A stretch of DNA of 64,000 nucleotides, from positions 9,404,001 through 9,468,000 of the forward strand of contig NC_135365.1 of the NCBI RefSeq assembly GCF_051622035.1. The letters are read 5' to 3'. This document shows positions 47,310 to 58,739 of this stretch, piece by piece; position 1 is the stretch's first letter, and every line of letters begins with the position of its first letter. The position numbers and the translations under genes are program-made. The notes under the pieces are model-generated. The model was not told where the DNA came from and searched no databases. It saw only the letters and a list, made by a program, of their open reading frames with translations. This DNA is from Arctopsyche grandis (lineage: Eukaryota > Arthropoda > Insecta > Trichoptera > Hydropsychidae).

Positions 47310-48425
47310 TCACTAATCATTACCATACATAGAGCCTTCATAATTTTAAATAGGTCTCCCGCATAACATCAATTCTCGTTAAATGAACTCTCCGTTTCTA
47401 TACTTGTCTCGTCATTTTGGTACTAAGATCATCATAGTAATCATTCCAGTAACATAAATCAAACAACCGTTTGATATATGTACAAACTTCACATTGATTG
47501 GATCTTAAATGGTACTTCAGATACCTCAAAACAGTTAATGTAAATAAAATTAATTAAATTGTCACCTAGACGAAGCTGGGCACTTTCAGTTAATTATTCT
47601 TATAAAAACAAACAAAGCTACTACGCATTGTTATTAGTGAATCAGATTAATTAATGCACGGCATATATTACATGTGTACATGCGCACTAATTCTTATGTA
47701 AAAAAATTTTAATGACATGTTATTTATTATAAATAAGATCACTTATTCAGTCTTACATTTACCACGTGCACGCATAATCTAATTTGTTATGTAAATGTAA
47801 TTAAATATACATTTTAGAAATTTAAATGCGGTTTTTTTTTGTACGAAATGTACAAACGCAAACTTTTTAAATTACAACTTTCACGGATTCTTCTATAATT
47901 AAACAATTCATTGTACGACGCGAACGTATAAATACATTAAGAAAAACAATTCGATACTAAAATATACAATGAAACAGTATTTTTACGTATTCTTAACTTA
48001 ATAAGTGGAACAAGGACGTCTTTATGTAGGCATTGTATTTAGGTGGATATTTTTACATTGTATAAACTCTAAATTCTAGTCCAATTGAAACATAAATTCA
48101 TACATAATTCTAAATAAGTTCAATTTAACTTCTTCTCTCATATGATATTTGTCGTACAAAAACCGTACAAAGATCTCATTTATTGAATCTCATCTCATTT
48201 ACTCTTTCCTTATCAACTTTTTTTAAGCCCGAATGGACTAACAACCTATACGAGTATATACAACCAAATCTATAAACTATAAAACAACAAAACTGATTTT
48301 CAAAATCATCACACATCCGTGGGACGTGCCCTAGCCAACTCAACTGATAAATATTCTAAATTCCTCACTCTCATCTACTTGCTTGCATGTTTTGAACAGA
48401 ATAAACTACGACCAAAATTTATCTG
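47310..48425. other. Non-coding stretch, nothing recognised
   Basis: AT-rich without identifiable genes or repeat copies. Confidence 0.4.
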
Positions 48426-48429
48426 CCTA

Positions 48430-48625
48430 TCAGCAGCGTGGACTATTGGTTAGCATATTATGTTTCGAACAGAATGGTCACCGATTCAAGTCCCGCTACA
48501 GTCGTGCTGCTGGCCAGATCTTGGTTTGTGACTCCAGGTCGATCGTTTCCTTTCAGAGTTTGCCAATTATTCTAATTTTCCCTGAAGCGGTTCCTGTAAA
48601 TTGGTATATCCTTTTCAATCTCTCG
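48430..48625 (+). mobile_element. tRNA-derived SINE
   Basis: Head CAGCAGCGTGGACTATTGGT, TTAGCATATTATGTTTCG and B-box ACCGATTCAAGTCCCGC; body GCTGCTGGCCAGATCTTGG, GTGACTCCAGGTCGATCG, CCTTTCAGAGTTTGCCAATT and GAAGCGGTTCC. It shares the body with the 21587 copy. Confidence 0.7.
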
Positions 48626-48799
48626 TGCAAGACTCAAATTATTTGGCAAATTGACGCCCCAAAATTTATCTTTTCTTGACAGTGATCGATAACACTATGA
48701 CAGTGATCACTCTCATTTAGTCTGATCTCATATAAACTTAATATTACAAGCTATTGTACTTTCTCACATACGTTTTTAATTCAATAATAGACTAAATAA

Positions 48800-49147
48800 T
48801 CTAATATATAATTTCGAAAGAGACTTTGTATATATGTATGTATCTGTCGTTGGGAAATGTGTAAACAGGTAAGTTTCTATGACGATATATTTTCCTTTCC
48901 GTTCAAATAAATTCGCCCCCCGCCCCCTGGGGCATCGAAGGCTCCGGGGGCGAAGGCGCCGGGGGCGCTGGGGGCGCAGGATTCTGGTGTACATATAATT
49001 TCGAAAGAGACTAGTGTATACAGTCAATTTAATAAAAAAAAACAAATGAATCTTCAAATAAATTTAATAAATAAGTTTACTATTAGATTATTCATGTTCA
49101 AGCGGTTTATATTACAAATACCAAGCGAAGCCGGGTAAAACCACTAG
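48800..49147 (+). mobile_element. Non-autonomous Helitron
   Basis: Left end TCTAATATATAATTTCGAAA followed by GAGACTTTGTA; right end CAAGCGAAGCCGGGTAAAAC followed by CACTAG and a host T; host A at 48799. Known: Helitrons start with TC, end in CTRR and insert between A and T without target duplication. Related copies lie at 41540-41710 and 60633-60849 (-). The middle carries a striking GC-rich block (48914-48980). No Rep/helicase frame. Confidence 0.75.
48914..48980. repeat. GC-rich GGGGGCG repeat block inside the Helitron
   Basis: A 67-bp block with GGGGGCG or its complement CGCCCCC repeated about six times (for example GGCGCCGGGGGCGCTGGGGG), against about two-thirds AT in the flanks. It is absent from the sister Helitrons at 41.6 and 60.7 kb. 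Confidence 0.75.
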
Positions 49148-49299
49148 TGTAATATAATATATTGGTGAAATTCGTGGCCCAACTATTGAAGTGCATGTGC
49201 AAAATTACGCAAAAACGCCTAATCTATAACATAGCGATATTTCACTAAACTCACACTGACATGTAATCCTTTTATTGACATAGGTTTTGATAAGGATAG

Positions 49300-49460
49300 A
49301 TAGTGGTGATTCCCATATTTGAAGAAATGTAGAAGGCGTGTTGAAATAATAAGATCGTATGAATTAACAATAAGATGAAGACACACAGCCTTTCACAGCT
49401 GGAGTCTATTTGGGCGTGCTGTACCGTACTTTTGAGTGTGTTCTTACTAGTATCGATTGC
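49300..49460 (-). repeat. Family E copy, reversed
   Basis: On the minus strand: AACACACTCAAAAGTACGGT, CAGCTGTGAAAGGCTGTGTG, AATTCATACGATCTTATTAT, TTCTACATTTCTTCAAATAT and GGGAATCACCAC. This aligns in order with 13505-13650. Confidence 0.55.
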
Positions 49461-49781
49461 TCTCAACAGTCCACTCTCCAAGCTCTAATCTTCCTTTAAC
49501 TTTGCATTCACAACACAATAAGACGTTATACTTTCACCCGAACGATTTCGAATACAATTTCCTAATGGCCCACTATTAAACGTATTTAATTCGATTGTAA
49601 AATCGTATTATTTCATTAGTAAATCAATTAACGAACGAGAAAATGTATACATTTTTGACACGCACGATTTACTTTATCGCGTCTACACCATAATATTATA
49701 ATCGTTTAATACAAAGCAATAATTGCATACAACATGCAAAATATACACATAAAACGCCTTTTGATTGTACGCTCATTTTTT

Positions 49782-50300
49782 TCATCGTTTTGATTTTGTT
49801 CTCATAATTAAACGGTTCATTTCACATTCATCTCGATACTGTCTGCTTTGTTGTGCAAATTTTTTTTTCCGTAATAGAGCATGAACGAGATTATTAAAAT
49901 GTGACGAATTGATTTCGTAGATTTCATTTTCTAGCTTTGTGATGAGTTGCAACGATCTTTTGTTTATTGTAATCATTGGAAGAGATCGCTGAAGGAAGTG
50001 ACACAAAAAGTGTATTACGACACTGGTAATACCCACGATTCCACTATTTAAGCATTTTTTTGAGATCGTTGTGTAATAAAAAGATGCCTTTAGTACGCTC
50101 ATGTTGCATGTATAAATTATACAGTATAATACACAGTACATGATCAAATACCAAAAGGTTGGATTATAATAAATTATGTATATGTCTTTTTCATTGAAAG
50201 CTTCGGGAGCTACGCCATTGAAATTCCCATAAAGATCTTCCCATTCAAATAAATTCACAGTCATGAACGATCGAGGAATTTTTTTTTCTAAAATCCTCAC
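49782..50300 (-). other. Unassigned 172-residue ORF, possible exon or gene relic
   Basis: The longest ORF outside the recognised genes and retroelements. It opens after a TGA without an ATG at its very start; the first ATG codes for MTVNLFEWEDLYGNFNGV. It has two hydrophobic stretches (DIYIIYYNPTFWYLIMYCVL onward, and GIVGITSVVIHFLCHFL), then a charged helix-like region (ITKLENEIYEINSSHFNNLV) and a very basic end (RTKSKR). Residue composition looks protein-like, not simple AT-rich noise. It could be an internal exon of a membrane protein such as a chemoreceptor, or a pseudogene. I do not recognise a family. The plus strand just to the right (50315-50382) has a short signal-peptide-like reading frame, which is probably chance. 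Confidence 0.25.
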
Positions 50301-50642
50301 GGTTGAAATTAAATCATGGCGTATCTAAGGTGTGTTAAGAAACTGATGGTTTGCTTTCTAATTTTATCAAATTTCGGTTTCGTATAAAATTGGCATTCTA
50401 TTCATCTTACTCGTCGAGGACAATGGAAAGATGGTGAGGTATCTTTTCCTGTGATCGTTTTAAGCTTGCTTTGGTTTAACAATTCGACACATCCTTCCTG
50501 TTTCCGCCACATTGAACTGCCATTCAATGTTAAACTCGCGGTGTGGAGGGGACAAGAGGAAGATGCAGATCAGATCGGATTCGTTCCGCGATATGTCGTA
50601 TTCATGCTGTTGACATTTGGAGAAGTATTCACGATCATTTAT

Positions 50643-51089
50643 TTATTTATTTAATATACTTGGGGGAGGCGGCAAAGCCGATAGGCCCAAGGGGTTTGAA
50701 TAAACATAATTTTACAAATTATACATATATGCAATAAAACAATGAGAAAAATTAAAATACATTAAAAAAAACAATATTAAAATAAAATAAAATAAGAGAA
50801 GAAAAAAAAATATAAAATAAATAAACAAAAAAAGATAAAAATACAGAAATATGATTATGGGAAAGAAGAATCACAAAAATCCTTTGGTTTTAAAAAAAGT
50901 ATCAAGTTTATTCTTAAAAATATTAATATTAATAGAGGTTACTAAATCGTTGGGAAGACTATTCCAAACTGAAACCACTCTGTTAGAAAAGAATGTATCT
51001 CTGATCAATTTACTAGATTTATCTTTTTGGAGTCTAAGCGTGTGACCTCTGAGGTGAGTGTTTATGTTGAATGAAATAACATTAGACAT
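50643..51089 (-). mobile_element. 5'-truncated non-LTR retrotransposon with AAAT tail
   Basis: Minus-strand frame 51089-50871 contains THLRGHTLRLQKDKSSKLIR, then DTFFSNRVVSVWNSLPNDLV and NIFKNKLDTFFKTKGFL. The R-xxFFSxRVVxxWNSLP signature is diagnostic of the C-terminus of CR1/Jockey-type reverse transcriptases. A roughly 210-bp 3' UTR ends GGCCTATCGGCTTTGCCGCC then CCCCCAAGTATATT and a tail of AAAT units (50639-50655). Severely 5'-truncated. Confidence 0.8.
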
Positions 51090-51117
51090 ATGACAATTAT
51101 AGTGATTATTATCATGT

Positions 51118-51152
51118 TTATCATATTATCATATTATCATATTATCATGATC
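51118..51152. repeat. 8-bp tandem repeat (ATTATCAT)n
   Basis: About four units of TATCATAT/ATTATCAT directly upstream of the truncated retrotransposon. Confidence 0.7.
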
Positions 51153-51199
51153 CACAACCATGAAGGAATCTGCTTATGTTCTAAAACTTTCATAGCATT

Positions 51200-51800
51200 T
51201 ACTTTTATTTAATACTATAAGGACTTAATATTTAATTCAACTATATGTAGTTGTTTTAAAACCATTTTTAAATAAATTTTAATCGGTTTAAGATAATTCA
51301 GAGCTAACGATTGGTAGTATATACATATTATAGGTATATTTAACATTACATTGAACTGTTGATGGTACTTTTGAGACATTTATGATTAGAATTTCATCAT
51401 TTTCAATACTACATACATACATCGAATGATTCTTTATTCTGACGGTCAACAACACTCCTCGCATTCTTCTTATTTCATCTATCATCTCCCTTGCAGCTTT
51501 TATTGAGACCTTTTTACATTCTTGTGGATTCTATTTGAACTATGTACATCTGCATGTCCACATGTCTATTCAATCTTCACTTGCTCTACTCCGTGCACTA
51601 TTTTAGTCATTGCTTTTATATAAGATTCGATTTCTGGCTGTCTAACTTATCAAACTATTCTTTATAAGATCCGGATGAGAATAAAATTGTTATGACCTGT
51701 CACAGTCTCTCTATCACGTCGTTTCATTGTGCTACGTGATTTCTCTGGTAATTGGATTATTAGTCACATTGCGATCGCCCAAAAGACAATTTTTGCCACG
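51200..51800. other. Non-coding stretch, nothing recognised
   Basis: No gene or repeat identified apart from TTGGATTATTAGTCACATTG at about 51752, which also occurs at 29267 in APC4 intron 4. Confidence 0.4.
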
Positions 51801-51807
51801 AAAATAG

Positions 51808-51852
51808 AATATAATATAGTTAGTATAATATAGTTAGTATAATATAGTTAGA
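51808..51852 (+). repeat. 16-bp tandem repeat (TATAATATAGTTAGTA)n
   Basis: About three copies, followed by two looser TAGTTAG words up to 51905. Confidence 0.7.
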
Positions 51853-51908
51853 ATCGCCATGTATATCAAATATAATATATGTAGTTAGTAATTATATATA
51901 GTTAGGGC

Positions 51909-52215
51909 CAGTGGTGTCACCCCAATTTTGGAACAACGGGTTTCCAATCTTTTTTCAATTTATACATAGGTATATATACATATATGTATATATGTAATAT
52001 TTATATTTCGAAAAAAATGTTTTTTTTATTTACCTGCTATGTAATCGAACTACGGTCTTTTCGAAGTTGTAACCGTCGAAAACAATTTTCAAGATTTGTA
52101 TAATTTTTGACAAAAATTATATGAATTTTTAGATTTTTTACGGGTTGCCGGAAACTTTTAATTTTTAACAACGGGTTTCCGGAAACCCATGAAAAGCATT
52201 AGGGTGACACCACTG
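51909..52215. mobile_element. hAT-type MITE
   Basis: Ends CAGTGGTGTCACCC (left) and the complement GGGTGACACCACTG (right). An internal inverted pair ACGGGTTTCC and GGAAACCC also occurs. Flanking 8-mers GTTAGGGC and GTAAGGAA match at only five positions, so the target duplication is weak. 307 bp, no ORF. Confidence 0.65.
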
Positions 52216-52419
52216 GTAAGGAAAAATTATAGACATATCTGGTTACAAAGAAGGGGAAATAAAGAGACGTATGAAATTAGGATGGATTGCATTTGGACCA
52301 TTTTTATATAAAAAATGTGACTTTCTTCGCCGATGGTGACGTACATAGGTATAAATGTGAAACTTGGAGATAGAACCCCAAAATGATACAGTTACAGTTG
52401 AGTCCAATGCATTCAAAAA

Positions 52420-52745
52420 AGTATGGAACGCTATATGTTCAACATAAACAGGATAGATATGAAACAAAATACGCCGGTAAGATGTATGACAAGGGTAGTT
52501 GATATGGCGAGGAGAGTGAAAACATTGAAATAGCAATGAACAGGTCACGTAGCTAGAGGAATGGACGGAATATGGACAAAATAAGTGCTGGAATGTACCC
52601 AAGAGAATGTTAATGGATAAAAAAGGTCACAAGGAAGATGGGTGGATGAAATTAGAAAAATGTAGGGTGAGATGGATGAGGGTTGCGCAAAACAGACTCA
52701 AATGGAAGTATGTTAGAGAGTTCTTCATCCAGCAGTGCAGGACCG
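52420..52745 (+). pseudogene. RTE-type reverse transcriptase C-terminus, broken
   Basis: Aligned by eye with 58259-58615: ATGGACGGAATATGGACAAA, GTGCTGGAATGTACCCAAGA, GTAGGGTGAGATGGATGAGG and CAGTGCAGG at the end. The protein pattern (MARRMD, VLEW-PRE, GR-VDEIR, RWMRVAQNR, W-AFIQQ) is spread over different frames because of small deletions. Confidence 0.6.
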
Positions 52746-52759
52746 TGCCTACCATATAT

Positions 52760-53810
52760 ACAAATGTGTGCAACGCACACAGGCAGCCGAAATATAAAGG
52801 CGGCTGAAAGAAATGACAGTTGAAAAAATGTCCTAGATGTGTTATTGGGGGTAAAACACTCTATTCTCATGAACGAAATTGAAAACATTCGATCTCTCTT
52901 GTCGTCTGGTCCTGTTCAGAACTAAACGTTTTGGTTTAACATTGGTGATTACAATTTAAGCACCACTTGAGAAAGAAAGTCGTCAATATGTCTCGCATCA
53001 AACATGCAGAATCGAATCAGGGAATTGACCTTGCAATACGAAATGTCGAAATGAAATCGATATTCGTTTGAAACTGTCTTCGTTTTACCGCGTGTGTCAT
53101 TACAGGAAAAATTAGCATATAATGCTCCGGTTGAGGCCCCCGAGCGTGATGATACGAATCAAGAGCAGGATAAAGTTCGCTAAATATTGTGCAATTTGAG
53201 AACAATGGTCGCACTGGGAGTGGGTACCTATCTGCAGATAATACAATGCGAATTCATTACAACACCAGCTGAAAAGACACTCTGGGGTAATGATGTAACT
53301 GCGTTCGAGACGATCGTGTGCCTATGCCTACTATGTATGTAGACAGGCATTACATTATATCACCGTTGGCAGTTCAAGGTAGCGTTCGTTTTCAATATCG
53401 TTCCTATTATGTAAAAATATAAAAATAAAATGGGCATACACGAGGTTTTCATCTCCGTATATACATAATACGGAATCTTTTGAAATTCAATCTGAGGATT
53501 CAGGAAACATGATACAAATGTATATATAATATATGTATATGCACCGTTGGTCTAATTGGATCATCGTTAGCTTTACATCATACGTACAGAGTTTGTTTTC
53601 AGCTATTTAATTAGGGATGCTGTACACTTTTTATACCTTTGTATGAATGCATGTTTAATACAAAGGTTCGAGAGTCTGCAAACGAGCTCTTCCATTCCAT
53701 AAATAATCTGCGCAGTATTTTTGTTTTCGTTTTTATTATTATTTTTTATATACTGCCCATCTATTACATATATAATAAAAATTCAGTATTAAAGATCACT
53801 ACTTGTTTAA
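52760..53810. other. Non-coding stretch, nothing recognised
   Basis: No convincing ORF or repeat copy. Confidence 0.4.
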
Positions 53811-53811
53811 C

Positions 53812-54180
<369 letters not shown>

Positions 54181-54469
54181 GTACATAAGAGCCGTTATAT
54201 TTGAATGTGGTGGAAGTCCAATTTTCAGTTCCAAAATCACTAATTCTGTTTCACTTTATTCACAAATTGTTATCATTTATTTGAATTCGATATATCCAGA
54301 ATCTCGGAAAATCAGAATATACGTATTACAGGCCACCAGTATTTTTAAATATTGTTAAACGCAAAGCATTATATTTAATGTTTTGCGAGATATTTCTCAA
54401 AATGAAGAAAAGTGAACTTATGCCACTTTCAATTATAGCGGCTCATCAAATATACGTATAATATAGTGT
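54181..54469. other. Spacer, nothing recognised
   Basis: No ORF or repeat identified. Confidence 0.35.
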
Positions 54470-54870
54470 GTGAGTGTCTGTGTAATATAACGCTCGGCGT
54501 ACTATAATAGTCGTTTTGATTCGATTGTTGATTTAGTCACAGCTAAAACACTGCCAACAAAATGTACGAATATAATATAATATAATAATAAAAGAAAAAA
54601 CGTCTATATATACTGTTTGCTACCAATGTTTCCTCTAAGAAAATAAGTCCCTGAGCATTTAGCGCCATCTATTGAAAATTCATTTAATTAATTAAATTTT
54701 CTATTCGTGTTATTTATTGTTTATATGTAGGTAGGTAGGTAGTCTTTAGCTTTTTTTTTCAACGATTAAATATATTTAAAACGTGTTTGAAAATTTCTAT
54801 TATTTTTTATTTATTTAATAACTTAATATGCGATAACCTATGCGATGATATTTCATCTTGCACAACACAT
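54470..54870 (-). mobile_element. Dispersed repeat family B, copy 4
   Basis: Reversed relative to 5540-5975. It shares TATACTGTTTGCTACCAATG, TTTCCTCTAAG, GCGCCATCTATTGAAAATTC, AACTTAATATGCGATAACC and GATGATATTTCATC with 20820-21350. Confidence 0.55.
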
Positions 54871-55052
54871 ATATAATATATTTTAAAGCGGTCTCCGTGA
54901 CGAGATAGAATGTTAAATGACAGAAAACGCAAATATCGGAAGGCAAAGATCGAAAATCGAAAGATCAAAAAAAAAATGGTGCATGGTAAACGGTACATAC
55001 TCACTTAATTTGCGCGAGCAGGATACAACAGGAACAAGAGGAACAGGCTTTT

Positions 55053-55089
55053 CCTCCCGTATTAATGTGCGCGCGCAGAATACGGGAGG
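55053..55089. repeat. 11-bp stem hairpin with GCGC-rich loop
   Basis: CCTCCCGTATT (55053-55063) pairs with AATACGGGAGG (55079-55089) around a loop containing GTGCGCGCGC. The preceding GCGCGAGCAGGATACAA (about 55011-55027) is shared with the palindromic hAT element at 34.4 kb. Confidence 0.7.
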
Positions 55090-55409
55090 ACTCATTTTTA
55101 CCCAATTTTAGAATATTTACCACATCTAGAGAATCTCGGAATATCATGGCTGTTGTTCGACTACTATTTTTTTATTCATCAATATATCACCTTCACAGAA
55201 TTGCAAAGTGTGAAATTGTGAGTCTATTGTAGAATACATTTAATCTCATCAGCATCCATTCGCCATTCACCATTAGGTGAAGGTCTCTCTAACACACTTT
55301 CATTATTCCCAATTCTGGTTTCCATTCACCCATATAATTCCTCACATTTTCCAAATTTTACTAACCCAACACAATTTTCTACATACATTATTTAGATATG
55401 TTACACTCT
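55090..55409. other. Spacer, nothing recognised
   Basis: Pyrimidine-rich tracts at 55255-55375 only. Confidence 0.35.
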
Positions 55410-55805
55410 AAGTGAACATTTCGTTCACAAACCAATCTAGACAATTTCAGTGCACACAGAACAACTTTACAAACGAACTAGTTTGTTCATGCACAATCTA
55501 TTAGGCATAAGTTTAAGTATTCCCAATCGTTTTTCCCATCCTCTATGTAAATCATATATGCTTACCCTGGGTAGCAATATTTTTAATATTAGCGAAAATG
55601 GGAATTATAGTAACGTTGTAATCCATTTTCTATACGATTTATCTTTTGAATACTTTGTTATAAGGTTTTGACAGCTAAAAGTTTCATGCGACGCATGGTG
55701 AGTCTATTTGAAGGTAGCTTTTAACTGTTATCACTTAAACTAGAACTAATAGTTTGTGTAGGAATAAACTAGTATGTTCATGAACGAACCGAAGTGAACA
55801 CAGAC
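55410..55805 (-). mobile_element. Family A, single-unit copy, reversed
   Basis: Left end GAACATTTCGTTCAC, right end GAACCGAAGTGAACACAGAC then TGTTACAG. The internal series (AAACGAACTAGTTTGTTCAT, TAGGCATAAGTTTAAGTATT, GCGAAAATGGGAATTATAGT) is the complement of one unit of 7428-8400. Only one unit is present here, against three there. Confidence 0.6.
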
Positions 55806-55809
55806 TGTT

Positions 55810-57529
55810 ACAGATACAATTCGAGAAAGGACATTCCAAATTCTTCTACCGTATAATTTTCTAGTTATATGCTATTTAATTTATATGCAACTAGTCATAA
55901 TACAGTCTTGAAAGTATAAGCCGACATTATCAATGAATCTACAATTTGATTTTTAATTTGAAATCAAAGTTAATCCACTGGAAAATCGCCTCAAACGTTG
56001 TATAACATTTTACTCCAGATCGATCTAATTTCAACGTAAATATTATTATAATACTGTTGTAACAATTCCAAGAAGGAAATCGACGGTTTCGTTCATTAAA
56101 TAAATAAACATCCATTCGCGTAAGCCGGAAGCTTAAAAAGACAATACCACTTAAGGGCAAATTTACATCTGAAGCTTGAAACAATAAATCGGCGCGTACT
56201 TCCCGTGCTTTCAAACGGAAAATTACAAAAACGAAACGATATCATAATCTTCAAATACATACCACCATTCAAACGTAACCGCAAAGTGTTCATAACAATA
56301 ATTACGATATTTATTATTATTAAATCGTTTTACAGACGATCGAATTCGTGCAGGTAACGTTCAGTTTCTAAAGTTCATTAACAAGCGAGGGAAAGTTTCA
56401 CGACTCACATACATATGCATATACATATGTACGTTCAGTGCCAAGCAAAAGTTACTCAATTTCACAACAAACACTGAAACTATGCATGTAATGTGGCATA
56501 ATTTATACGGACGACAGTCTGTTTTCATTGTGCAAAACATCGTTTGAAAACAAAAGCTCTACGGTTCGATTTGCCCTTAGCGGTTCGGTGGTTCACCGGT
56601 TCATCGTCTTCGAATGGTTCCGAAACCAAAGCGAAAACGCTAATTCACCGAGACGTTGTCGTCGAAAGTGGATTAAATCTGTTTTGAAATGTCGTGAAGT
56701 CATCACATTGCATTATTTTCTTTTTCTGTAAAAAAAATCAACGCAAGAATAGAAGTAGGTGTTCTGAAAGAGCGACGCGTTTCGACATATATATGTAAGT
56801 GGAATGAAAGATTTGAAGAATTCTCAGATGTGTTGGGCCGGCGATCCATCTTCATTAGGCTGTTTTCGCACGGGCATGCCCGGGTGATTTAAATTATTGT
56901 AGCTCATATCGATGACTTTTCGTAAAAAAATAATCGAAAAATTTCTGGTGCATATGCATACAATGAAAATACATTGACCGCTCGAATCATTGTTTCGTTT
57001 TATTTTTTGTCTTGTAATTATGTATATGGTAATTTTTATACATCGACATGAGTATTGATAGACTTTGAATACAAGAAAATGCACACTATCGGAATATATA
57101 TCATGAAAACTTGCATGCATAAAACTCAATTTTAGAAACTACATACATATGTATGCCTAATCTACATATGTACCTCTACTAGACATAAATGTTTTAAATA
57201 GGTACATATATAGCCTAGGTAGAGCTGGGTACTCGTAAAATGCAATATGGTGTGGGAAAGAAAACTCAATAATGGTTGTGATCTACCTGATTTTTAAATA
57301 AATAAAAAAAAACAAAAGGAAAAAACAAAATACTATTTTTTATTTTGAAATCTAAATAAATGGAAAATCTATTGCATATATTTGTATGTACCAATATGGG
57401 TTTACAAAAAATACACTGTTCGGTTTGTAACGGTTAGTTAGCATATCCATATACTTGCATATACAATATATGTATATCGCATGTACATATGTACTAGCGA
57501 GCTTAGTGTATTTTTTTGTTATCGCGTAA
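55810..57529. other. Non-coding stretch, nothing recognised
   Basis: ORFs up to 101 codons, all without recognisable motifs. The stretch 56500-56720 is somewhat GC-richer and unexplained. Confidence 0.4.
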
Positions 57530-58735
57530 ATTGTTTGGCTGCTTTCTTTGATATTAGTCAAGCTTTCGACAAATTACGGCACACTAGGTTACAATACAAA
57601 CTCAAAAAGGATTACCATGTAATGTCTACTTGATACTAAAATCATGTATGTATTTCCTAGTAAAATATCAAGAACATGTATCGGAAATATGCGCAATTAA
57701 ATCTGGAGTTCCTCAGGGTACTGTTCTTAGTCCGATTATGTATCTCATAGACGCAGGAGATCTATCGACAACAGTCAAAACGACTACATCTACCTATCGT
57801 CGTTAACATGAAGATCTCAAAATGGTCTCATTTTATTTGCAAAAGACCTTAGACAAAATCCAAAACTGCTTACAACCCATACAACGAGCCATATAATATT
57901 TACAGTGAATAAAAAAAACTGAATTATAAAATTAAATGACATGACCCCTCCACAATCAGAAGCAGCTAAATATCTGGGTATGAATTTGAACCGCAAGTTG
58001 ACATTGAAAAAACATATCTGGACAAAACGTAAACAACTAAATTCGGGAAAAACTCGGGAAACACTATTGGGTAATCGGAAAAATCTCTACACTAACCGTG
58101 GAGAACAAACGTTTCCTATATAAGGTCATCTTGAAACCTATGTATATGGCTGTTTGTGATACAACTATTGGACTAAGCCAGTAACTCTAACGTGGAAATT
58201 ATTCAAAGATTTAAAAATAAAATTAGTAATTGGTTTATCCTCAATTATTATAATCCACTAATGTTCTCAAAGAAGTAAGAAGTTTGGAACGCTGTATGCT
58301 CGACATTACGAGAAGCGGAACACGAGTGAGAGAACTATGACAAGGTTACTGGACATAGTGGATAGAGTAAAGAGAATGACATGCAATATGGCTAGAAGAA
58401 TGGACAAAAGATTGACAAAAGAAGTGCTAGAATGGTACCCGAGAGAATGCAAAAGGGTAAAAGGAAGAACGCATGGAAGATCTGTAGACGAAATTAGAAG
58501 TGTGTGTGGGGTGAGATGGATGAGAGTTGCGCAAAACAGAGACGAGTGGAAGCGTATTGGAGAGGCCTTCATCCAGCAGTGGATGGTGAACGGTTGTAGA
58601 TGATAATGACGATGATATAATCCACAAGGATACAGAATGGAGATTCAACCCAACACTGGCCAGTAAAGCTATTAAGACCAACCAAAAGTTATACAGCTTT
58701 GGGGAGAGCGGGAATCGAGGAAACAGTTAATACAT
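57530..58735 (+). pseudogene. Jockey-type non-LTR retrotransposon relic
   Basis: Broken reverse transcriptase pieces in order: FFDISQAFDKLRHTRLQYKL (palm motif, usually AFDKVWH), then CAIKSGVPQGTVLSP and IMYLIDAGDLS (PQGSVLSP-type motif), then PPQSEAAKYLGMNLNRKLTL with KKHIWTKRKQ, then YKVILKPMY and SNVEIIQRFKNKISN. After the nested RTE insertion it resumes at 58626 with the last part of the C-terminal region. Frameshifts and a deletion (the FADD region is not intact) mean it is long dead. No tail or target duplication identified. Confidence 0.75.
58259..58615 (+). mobile_element. 5'-truncated RTE-type retrotransposon nested in the Jockey relic
   Basis: One intact frame (about 58337-58603) reads LLDIVDRVKRMTCNMARRMD, VLEWYPRECKRVKGRTHGRS, VDEIRSVCGVRWMRVAQNRD and EWKRIGEAFIQQWMVNGCR, then stop. 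This is the characteristic C-terminus of RTE-type reverse transcriptases. It ends in a short GAT-rich tail (GATGATAATGACGATGA). The 10-mer TATAATCCAC flanks it exactly (58249-58258 and 58616-58625). Truncation leaves only about 350 bp. Confidence 0.85.
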
Positions 58736-58739
58736 AAAA

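Noticed and set aside
50315..50382. Plus-strand 22-codon frame that looks like a signal peptide (MAYLRCVKKLMVCFLI)
   Set aside because: It stops with TAA and there is no splice donor in a suitable place; most likely chance hydrophobicity.
56528..56731. 67-codon ORF in a GC-richer patch
   Set aside because: No motif, no neighbouring exon and no clear splice or promoter context.
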